Positions 1 through 5,400 of a DNA stretch of 6,826 bases are shown one piece after another. Source of the stretch: Candidatus Alectryobacillus merdavium (lineage in GTDB: Bacteria; Bacillota_I; Bacilli_A; RFN20; CAG-826); assembly GCA_017694735.1 (NCBI GenBank), contig JADIMN010000045.1:1-6826 (forward strand), read 5' to 3'. The stretch's first letter is position 1; the number at the start of each line of letters is the position of its first letter. Under the pieces are notes generated by a model. The model did not search any database and was not told where the DNA came from. It saw only the letters and a program-made list of their open reading frames with translations. The translations under genes were made by a program, and so were the position numbers.

Positions 1-52
1 GAATTTAGAAGAAAGAGTTAAAAGAATTATCGAACAAAAAGGAAATAAATAA
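1..52 (+). CDS. 3' end of an unidentified upstream gene (partial)
   Basis: Only the last 16 codons and a TAA stop at 50-52 are in the window, read in frame from base 2; the other two forward frames hit stops at 6-8 and 19-21. The visible tail reads NLEERVKRIIEQKGNK, a charged, probably helical C-terminus with no diagnostic motif, so no function can be assigned. It ends 25 bases before xylA with no terminator between, so it is likely co-transcribed with xylA. A transporter component, regulator or another sugar enzyme would all be plausible from context, but nothing here distinguishes them. Confidence 0.6.
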   Translation, partial: NLEERVKRIIEQKGNK

Positions 53-59
53 TTATTTA

Positions 60-72
60 AAAGGAGATGATG
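60..72 (+). promoter_or_regulatory. Very strong ribosome binding site of xylA
   Basis: The sequence AAAGGAGATGATG matches 11 of 13 bases of the ideal complement to the 16S rRNA 3' end (AAAGGAGGTGATC). Its GGAG core ends 11 bases before the ATG at 78. It fixes the xylA start and is clearly stronger than the sites of the other genes in the window, which fits a highly translated catabolic enzyme. Confidence 0.85.
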
Positions 73-77
73 TAATT

Positions 78-1394
78 ATGAAAACTTATAAAGAAATTAA
101 AAGAGTCGAATACGAAGGTAAAGATTCAAAAAATCCATTTGCTTTCAAGTATTACAATCCTGAAGAAGTAATTCTTGGAAAGAAAATGAAAGATCACTTA
201 AAATTTGCAATGTCATATTGGCATACAATTGATTATTGTGGTGTTGATATGTTTGGTGGTCCAACTGAAAATAAAGATTTTGGTGAAACTGATCCAATTA
301 AAATTTATGAGAAAAAAGCAGATTTTGCTTTTGAATTAATGGATAAATTACAAATTGAATATTATTGTTTCCATGATGTCGATATCGCACCTTTCACAGA
401 TGATTTAGAAGAAAGTTATAAAAACTTTGATCATATGATTGATTATATTGAAAAATTACAAAAGAAATATAATAAAAAATTATTATGGTCAACAGCAAAT
501 AACTTTGGTGACAAGAAATTTATGGCTGGTGCTGCAACATCTCCAAATGCAGATGTATTTGCACTTAGTGCTTTAAAGGTTAAAAAATGTTTAGAAGCTG
601 ATGTAAGACTTGGCGGAACTTGTTATGTCTTATGGGGTGGAAGAGAGGGATATGATACCTTATTAAATACCAATATGAAACTGGAATTAGATAATCTTGG
701 TAAATTCATGCAAATGACAAGAGATTATGGTAGAAGTATTGGTTTTAATGGAGATTTCTTACTTGAACCAAAACCAAAAGAACCTACAAAACATCAATAT
801 GATTTTGATTCAGCTACTTGTTGTAATTTTATTAGAACATATGGTTTAATGGGTGATTTTAAATTAAATATTGAAGCAAACCATGCTACACTTGCTGGAC
901 ATACATTTGAACATGAATTATGTACTGCTAGAGTCAATGATGCATTCTGCAGCGTTGATGCAAACCAAGGCGATCCACTTCTTGGCTGGGATACAGATCA
1001 ATTCCCAACCAATGTTTATGATACAACTTTAGCTATGCTTGAAGTTTTAAGAGCTGGTGGATTTAAAAATGGTGGTTTAAACTTTGATGCTAAAACAAGA
1101 AGACAATCAAATACTTTAGAAGATATCTTACTTGCATATATTGCAGGTATGGATAGCTTTGCATTAGGTTTAAGAGTTGCTGTTAAATTAATTGAAGATG
1201 GCAGATTAGATGAATTTGTAAAAAATAGATATAAATCATATGAAAGTGGTATTGGAAAGAAGATTGTTGAAGGTACTACTGATTTTAAAGAACTTGCTGA
1301 TTATGCTATGAAAAATAAGAATGTTCATGTTGAAAGTGGTAGACAAGAATATTTAGAAAGCGTAATTAACGAAGTAATGTTTAACTTAAAATAA
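78..1394 (+). CDS. xylA: Xylose isomerase
   Basis: Cytoplasmic enzyme that interconverts D-xylose and D-xylulose (EC 5.3.1.5) with two divalent metal ions, the first step of the isomerase route of xylose use. The 438 residues match the usual length of the long (class II) xylose isomerases of E. coli, Clostridium and Bacteroides type. Active-site motifs are all present: FHDVDIAP with catalytic H99 and D102, WGGREGY at 186-192, and metal ligands E230, E266, H269, D294, D305, D307 and D337. Each lies two positions before its E. coli counterpart. K232 is in the EPKPKEP motif and the GHTFEHEL and NFDAKTRRQS signatures are intact. The start at 78 is set by a very strong ribosome site. xylB follows after 18 bases, making a xylAB unit; no regulator site is visible in the 25 bases upstream, so control must lie further left. 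The enzyme looks complete and functional. Confidence 0.98.
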   Translation: MKTYKEIKRVEYEGKDSKNPFAFKYYNPEEVILGKKMKDHLKFAMSYWHTIDYCGVDMFGGPTENKDFGETDPIKIYEKKADFAFELMDKLQIEYYCFHDVDIAPFTDDLEESYKNFDHMIDYIEKLQKKYNKKLLWSTANNFGDKKFMAGAATSPNADVFALSALKVKKCLEADVRLGGTCYVLWGGREGYDTLLNTNMKLELDNLGKFMQMTRDYGRSIGFNGDFLLEPKPKEPTKHQYDFDSATCCNFIRTYGLMGDFKLNIEANHATLAGHTFEHELCTARVNDAFCSVDANQGDPLLGWDTDQFPTNVYDTTLAMLEVLRAGGFKNGGLNFDAKTRRQSNTLEDILLAYIAGMDSFALGLRVAVKLIEDGRLDEFVKNRYKSYESGIGKKIVEGTTDFKELADYAMKNKNVHVESGRQEYLESVINEVMFNLK

Positions 1395-1412
1395 GTTTAA
1401 AGGTAATTAATT

Positions 1413-2879
1413 ATGGAAGGTTTTTATTTAGGCGTTGACTTAGGAACATCATCAATAAAAGTTAGTGTTTCAAATTATAATGGAGAAATAGTTTGTGCTA
1501 AATCACATTCATATCCTTTACTAACGCCTAAAAAAAACTGGACAGAACAAAATCCAAACGACTGGTATAATGCATTTATTAAAGTTTTAAAATCATTAGG
1601 AACAAAGATTGACTTATCACTAGTTAATGCTATTTCTTTTTGTGGACAAATGCATGGTTTAGTAGTTTTAGATAAAAATGATAAAGTCATTCGTCCTGCA
1701 ATTTTATGGAATGATTCAAGAACAACTAGTGAAGTTGATTATTTAAATAATGTTATTGGAAAAGAAACATTGATTAATGAAACTGGTAATATTGCATTAT
1801 GTGGTTTTACTGCACCAAAAGTACTATGGATTAAAAATAATGAACCAGATAATTTTGAAAAGATTTCTAAAATCATGCTCCCAAAAGATTATTTGGTTTA
1901 TAGATTAACAAAGAATTTTGTTAGTGATGTATCTGATTTAGCTGGCACATTGTTTTTAAATGTTGAAAGTAAAAAATATTCTTCTAAAATGTTATCGATT
2001 TTAGGAATAAAAGAAGAACAACTTCCAGAAATTCATGAAAGTTATGATTGTGTTGGTAATGTTTGTAAACAAGTTTCTCTTATTACAGGATTAAACCCAA
2101 ATTGTAAGGTTGTTGTAGGAGGTGGAGATCAAGCTGTTGGTGCCATTGGAACAAATACAACCCAAAATAATGATTTATTTATTTCTCTTGGAACTAGTGG
2201 CGTTGTGTTTACTTCAATTGATTCTTATAAATTTGATAAAAATGGAAGAGTTCATGCTTTTGACCATGCAAATGGCAAGTATTTGTTAATGGGATGCACA
2301 TTATCTTGTGCTGCTAGTCTTAATTGGTGGCTAAAAGATATTCTTAGAGTAAGAAACTATGATAGAGAATTCTCAAAGATTGATTTTAGTAGCGTTTCAG
2401 ATATTGTTTTCTTGCCATATTTATGTGGTGAAAGAAGTCCAATAAACGATCCAGATGCAAAAGGTTATTTTGCAAATCTAAATTCTTTTTATAAAAGAGA
2501 TGAAATGACAAAAGCTGTAGTCGAAGGTATTACTTTTTCGCTATACGATATTTATAAAGTTTATAAATCTCTAGGACTAAGTTTTGAAAAAGCTCGTGTA
2601 ATTGGTGGAGGAAGTAAGAATAAGAAGTGGTTACAAATGCTTGCTGATACGTTTGGAATAAAAGTTACTACAATTAACACAAGCGATGGAGGGACATTAG
2701 GTGCGATAATTCTTGCTATGGTTGGTGATGGAAGATATTCAAGTGTTCAAGAAGCTTGTAACGATTTAGTTAAAGATGTTGATGAGTATTATCCAAATTT
2801 AGAATTACATCAAAAATACGAATTAAAGTTTAACTTATATAAAGATATTTATAACCTTCAAGTTAAGTTAAGAAAATAA
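1413..2879 (+). CDS. xylB: Xylulokinase (FGGY carbohydrate kinase)
   Basis: Phosphorylates D-xylulose with ATP to D-xylulose 5-phosphate (EC 2.7.1.17), feeding the pentose phosphate pathway. The 488 residues are typical of the family. Visible features are the N-terminal phosphate-binding loop LGVDLGTSSIK (6-16, D9), the xylulokinase-type substrate motif CGQMHGLVVLD (77-87), WNDSR (99-103), the catalytic base D239 in GGGDQAVGAIGT, SLGTSGVVF (258-266), PYLCGERSP (335-343), and the C-terminal FGGY signature with GGGSKNKKWLQMLAD (398-412). The QMHG motif separates it from glycerol kinases. An AAAGG site at 1399-1403 precedes the ATG, 18 bases after the xylA stop, so the two are co-transcribed. 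An intrinsic terminator follows directly. Pairing with xylA strongly supports the substrate assignment; another ketopentose is possible but less likely. Confidence 0.95.
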   Translation: MEGFYLGVDLGTSSIKVSVSNYNGEIVCAKSHSYPLLTPKKNWTEQNPNDWYNAFIKVLKSLGTKIDLSLVNAISFCGQMHGLVVLDKNDKVIRPAILWNDSRTTSEVDYLNNVIGKETLINETGNIALCGFTAPKVLWIKNNEPDNFEKISKIMLPKDYLVYRLTKNFVSDVSDLAGTLFLNVESKKYSSKMLSILGIKEEQLPEIHESYDCVGNVCKQVSLITGLNPNCKVVVGGGDQAVGAIGTNTTQNNDLFISLGTSGVVFTSIDSYKFDKNGRVHAFDHANGKYLLMGCTLSCAASLNWWLKDILRVRNYDREFSKIDFSSVSDIVFLPYLCGERSPINDPDAKGYFANLNSFYKRDEMTKAVVEGITFSLYDIYKVYKSLGLSFEKARVIGGGSKNKKWLQMLADTFGIKVTTINTSDGGTLGAIILAMVGDGRYSSVQEACNDLVKDVDEYYPNLELHQKYELKFNLYKDIYNLQVKLRK

Positions 2880-2881
2880 AT

Positions 2882-2907
2882 AGGCTCAAATAAAATTGAG
2901 CTTTTTT
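2882..2907 (+). terminator. Intrinsic terminator of the xylAB operon
   Basis: GCTCAA (2884-2889) pairs with TTGAGC (2896-2901) around a six-base ATAAAA loop, followed by six Ts (2902-2907). The stem can extend by A-T and G-T pairs into the first Ts. It starts a few bases after the xylB stop, as expected for the operon's end. Confidence 0.88.
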
Positions 2908-2910
2908 AAT

Positions 2911-2943
2911 AAAAAAAGCCCGAATTTGCAGATGTTTTTCGGG
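2911..2943 (-). terminator. Intrinsic terminator of the tRNA-Ala gene
   Basis: On the minus strand CCCGAA (2943-2938) pairs with TTCGGG (2924-2919) around a 13-base loop, then one C and seven Ts (2917-2911). It lies 15 bases past the tRNA 3' end. Its T-run is almost adjacent to that of the xylB terminator on the other strand, so the two units end head to head. Confidence 0.85.
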
Positions 2944-2958
2944 ATAATTTATAATTTT

Positions 2959-3034
2959 TGGTGGACCTGACGAGGATCGAACTCGCTACCTCCTCCATGC
3001 CATGGAGGCGCTCTACCAGTTGAGCTACAGGCCC
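2959..3034 (-). tRNA. tRNA-Ala, anticodon GGC
   Basis: On the minus strand a 76-base cloverleaf can be built completely. The acceptor is GGGCCTG with CAGGTCC, discriminator A and an encoded CCA; the D arm is GCTC/GAGC with an eight-base loop containing GG. The anticodon stem is CCTCC/GGAGG around loop ATGGCAT, the variable loop has five bases, and the T stem GCGAG/CTCGT surrounds TTCGATC. The anticodon GGC reads the alanine codons GCC and GCU. The third acceptor pair is G3-U70, the well-known identity element for alanyl-tRNA synthetase, which confirms the anticodon-based assignment. It is a single gene on the strand opposite all protein genes here, with its own promoter and terminator. Confidence 0.97.
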
Positions 3035-3058
3035 TTTTTTATTATATAAGCGTATAAA

Positions 3059-3087
3059 ATTATAAAAGAAATGATGACTTTTTTCAA
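3059..3087 (-). promoter_or_regulatory. Promoter of the tRNA-Ala gene
   Basis: On the minus strand TTGAAA (3087-3082) and TATAAT (3064-3059) are separated by exactly 17 bases, a near-perfect sigma-70/SigA-type promoter. Transcription would start near 3052, leaving about 18 bases of 5' leader to be removed by RNase P. A second TATAAT (3046-3041) lies closer to the tRNA but has no good -35 partner. The promoter overlaps the 5' part of the longest possible frame of the next gene, which argues for that gene's later start at 3158. Confidence 0.75.
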
Positions 3088-3107
3088 GAAAATTGAGCTA
3101 TTTATTT

Positions 3108-3149
3108 TTGAACTGAACAATTTATTATTATTAATTATTATAGTAAAAT
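3108..3149 (+). promoter_or_regulatory. Possible promoter region of the HAD-glpK operon
   Basis: The AT-rich stretch before the HAD gene contains a TTGAAC (3108-3113) and the -10-like words TATAGT (3139-3144) and TAAAAT (3144-3149). None of the -35/-10 pairs has standard spacing, so the exact promoter is uncertain. A promoter is expected here because the genes to the left are terminated or on the other strand. Use of TATAGT would start the transcript only a few bases before the ATG at 3158. Confidence 0.3.
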
Positions 3150-3157
3150 ATTTATGT

Positions 3158-3922
3158 ATGGAATTAAATTATATAGTTTTTGATCTTGATCGTACATTGT
3201 TAAATGACGATCGAAAAATTAGTCAAAATTCAATTGACATTTTAAATTTATTAAGAAAAGAAAAAAAGGTAATTATTTATAATACTGCAAGAGGTTATGG
3301 GGAAACTTTAGATGTTTTAAGACAATTTCCTGCAGATTATTTAGTATTAGCCGGTGGTTCTTTAATTTTAGATCGTAAATATAAAAAAGTATTTGATGCT
3401 TCAATGCCATCAGTATTTTGTAATGATTTGTTAAAGTTTTTTAAAAAGCACAATATAAAATTTGTTATTCAAACTTTTATTAATTCTTATAGTGATTTTA
3501 AATTTTTAACTAGAGGACCATTTAAGCAAGTTGATTATTCTTATTATATAAATGAGCCAGTTTATAAAATTGATGTTTATTTTGATCATGATGAAACATT
3601 AGACAAGCTATTATTAAAAGAAGTTAATAAGTATGACTTTGAATTAACTCCTTATTCAAGACCTGGTTGTTACAGAATTACTTATAAAAATTTATCTAAA
3701 TTGTCTGGATTAAAAAAATTAGACCAACTAAATTTAATAGATTTAAGTAAAACTATTTCTTTTGGAGATGATGTAAATGATCTTGGTATGTTATTAGCTA
3801 GTAAGGTTGGAGTTTTAACACAAAATAATCATGCAAATTATAATGATGATGATTTAAAAATTTGTGGTAGTAATAACGAAGATGGTCCATGTTTATTTTT
3901 AAAGGATTTGTTTAAATTATGA
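3158..3922 (+). CDS. HAD-superfamily phosphatase, Cof-like (type IIB)
   Basis: A probable cytoplasmic Mg-dependent phosphatase of sugar phosphates or related small phosphorylated compounds; the true substrate cannot be read from the sequence. From the ATG at 3158 it has 254 residues, usual for this family. Motif I is FDLDRTLL with nucleophile D9 and acid/base D11, motif II is YNTARG with T43, the motif III lysine is probably K181 in NLSKLSGLKKL, and motif IV is SFGDDVNDLGML (D204, D205, D208). The cap domain lies between motifs II and III, as in Cof proteins. A longer frame begins at 3071, but its 29 extra residues are hydrophobic, lie under the tRNA promoter, and precede the point where the family normally begins. 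No clear ribosome site precedes 3158. The TGA stop overlaps the glpK ATG, implying translational coupling. Confidence 0.85.
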   Translation: MELNYIVFDLDRTLLNDDRKISQNSIDILNLLRKEKKVIIYNTARGYGETLDVLRQFPADYLVLAGGSLILDRKYKKVFDASMPSVFCNDLLKFFKKHNIKFVIQTFINSYSDFKFLTRGPFKQVDYSYYINEPVYKIDVYFDHDETLDKLLLKEVNKYDFELTPYSRPGCYRITYKNLSKLSGLKKLDQLNLIDLSKTISFGDDVNDLGMLLASKVGVLTQNNHANYNDDDLKICGSNNEDGPCLFLKDLFKL

Positions 3923-5400
3923 GTGGAAAATATATTTTAAGTATCGATCAAGGAACAACTTCTTCAAGAGCCATTTTAGTAGATAAAAATGGACGAATTG
4001 TTGAAAAATCATCGAGAGAAATACAACTTATAACTCCTAAAAATGGATGGATTGAAGCTGATGCTGTTAAGATTTGGATTTCTGTTGTTGAATGTATAAA
4101 TGAAGTTTTAATTAAAGCAAATATTTCATTTGATGATATAGACTGCATCGGAGTAACCAATCAAAGAGAAAGTGTTATTGCTTTTGATAAATTTACTGGA
4201 GAGCCTTTATATAATTGCATTATTTGGCAATCTAGACAAAGCCAAAAAATATGTAATAAATATGCAAAATATAAAGATATTATTTTTAAAAAGACTGGAT
4301 TGGTTTTAAATCCTTATTTCAGTGCCACTAAAATGAGATTTATTTTAGATATTTTGGAAAATAAGAAATATGATTTAAGTAGAGTTTACTTAGGCACAGT
4401 TGATTCATGGCTAATCTATAAGTTAACTGATAAAAAATATTTTAAAACAGATGTTTCAAATGCTTCTAGAACGTTATTATTTAATATATTAGATTTTAAA
4501 TATGATGAAGAACTTTTAAAATTATTTAAAATTAAAGAAGAAATGTTGCCAAAAGTTGTGGATTCAGGTGATTTTTATGGTAATGCGACATTTTTTAAAA
4601 CAGACATTCCAATTACTGCCGTGATGGGAGATCAACAAGCTGCATTATTTGGTCATACTTGCTTTAATAAAGGTGATTTTAAAAATACATACGGTACTGG
4701 TTGCTTTATGCTTTTAAATACCGGTAAAACTCCAGTCTTTTCAAAGTCTGGTTTATTGACTTCTATTGGCTGGAAATATAAAGATGATTATTGTTATGTT
4801 CTTGAGGGAAGCGTTTATGTTGGAGGAGCTGTCGTAAAGTGGCTAAGAGATAATTTAAAAGTAATAAAAAGTGCAGCTGAATCAGAAACATGTGCTAATA
4901 AGATTTCTAATAATGATAGAGTTTATTTTGTTCCTGCGTTTGTTGGACTTGGAACACCTTATTGGTGTGATGATGTAAGAGGTACTATTTTTAATTTAAG
5001 CCAAAATACAAATTATAATCATATTGTAAGAGCTGGCTTGGAATCTATTGCATATCAATGTAGAGATGTCTTTGAGACAATGAAAAAAGAAGCAAATATT
5101 AATAGCAATATTTTAAAGGCTGATGGAGGTGCGACTGATAATAAATTTTTAATGCAATTTCAAAGTGATATTTTAAATATGAAAATTGAAATTGATAATA
5201 ACTTTGAAATGACTTCTATTGGTGTTGCTTATTTAGCTGGTTTATCATCTGGATTTTTTAATAATATTGAAGAAATTAAAAAGATAAATATTGTTAAGGA
5301 AAGCTATCAACCAAAAATGGATACTAAGAAAGCTAACGAGTATTATAAAGGATGGAAAAAAGCAGTTCAAACTGCTATAAATTATGCAAAGGAAAAGTAA
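3919..5400 (+). CDS. glpK: Glycerol kinase
   Basis: Phosphorylates glycerol with ATP to sn-glycerol 3-phosphate (EC 2.7.1.30), for catabolism or lipid synthesis. The 493 residues are normal for GlpK. It shows the phosphate loop SIDQGTTSSRA (8-18, D10, R17), the glycerol-binding residues R83 and E84 in GVTNQRES, W103 in IIWQSRQ and Y133 in NPYFSATK, the catalytic D238 in GDQQAALFGH, and TYGTGCFMLLNTG (257-269). GTPYWCDDVRG (345-355) and DGGATDNKFLMQ (402-413) follow. The ATG overlaps the HAD gene's stop in ATGA, with AAGGA at 3902-3906. The segment before D238 lacks the histidine that HPr phosphorylates in Enterococcus and Bacillus GlpK (T224 there by alignment from memory) and the E. coli fructose-bisphosphate loop. 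No glycerol facilitator or glycerol-3-phosphate oxidase/dehydrogenase gene is in the window. Confidence 0.96.
   Translation: MSGKYILSIDQGTTSSRAILVDKNGRIVEKSSREIQLITPKNGWIEADAVKIWISVVECINEVLIKANISFDDIDCIGVTNQRESVIAFDKFTGEPLYNCIIWQSRQSQKICNKYAKYKDIIFKKTGLVLNPYFSATKMRFILDILENKKYDLSRVYLGTVDSWLIYKLTDKKYFKTDVSNASRTLLFNILDFKYDEELLKLFKIKEEMLPKVVDSGDFYGNATFFKTDIPITAVMGDQQAALFGHTCFNKGDFKNTYGTGCFMLLNTGKTPVFSKSGLLTSIGWKYKDDYCYVLEGSVYVGGAVVKWLRDNLKVIKSAAESETCANKISNNDRVYFVPAFVGLGTPYWCDDVRGTIFNLSQNTNYNHIVRAGLESIAYQCRDVFETMKKEANINSNILKADGGATDNKFLMQFQSDILNMKIEIDNNFEMTSIGVAYLAGLSSGFFNNIEEIKKINIVKESYQPKMDTKKANEYYKGWKKAVQTAINYAKEK

Noticed and set aside
1357..1375. A catabolite-response-element-like sequence (GAAAGCGTAATTA) at the end of xylA
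   Set aside because: Several consensus positions do not match and it lies deep inside the coding region, far from any promoter.
1475..1690. Minus-strand open frame of 71 codons inside xylB
   Set aside because: It lies fully opposite the conserved xylB coding sequence, with no family resemblance or promoter; a by-product of codon use.
3071..3157. A 29-residue hydrophobic N-terminal extension of the HAD protein that looks like a membrane anchor
   Set aside because: It translates AT-rich intergenic DNA, lies under the tRNA promoter, has no ribosome site at 3071, and Cof-type proteins normally begin just before the DxD motif, which matches the ATG at 3158.
3919..3940. Use of UGA as tryptophan, which would extend the HAD protein past the TGA at 3920
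   Set aside because: Conserved tryptophans are encoded by TGG and no in-frame TGA occurs within the conserved genes; the ATGA overlap is a common coupling arrangement.
3948..4160. Minus-strand open frame of 70 codons inside glpK
   Set aside because: It lies opposite the conserved N-terminal part of glpK, at a spot like that of the frame in xylB, as expected from the related FGGY sequences; no independent coding signal.
1413..5400. xylB and glpK as a recent tandem duplication, since both are FGGY kinases
   Set aside because: Their substrate motifs (QMHG against NQRE/WQSRQ) and overall sequences are those of two anciently separated subfamilies, and they are in separate operons.
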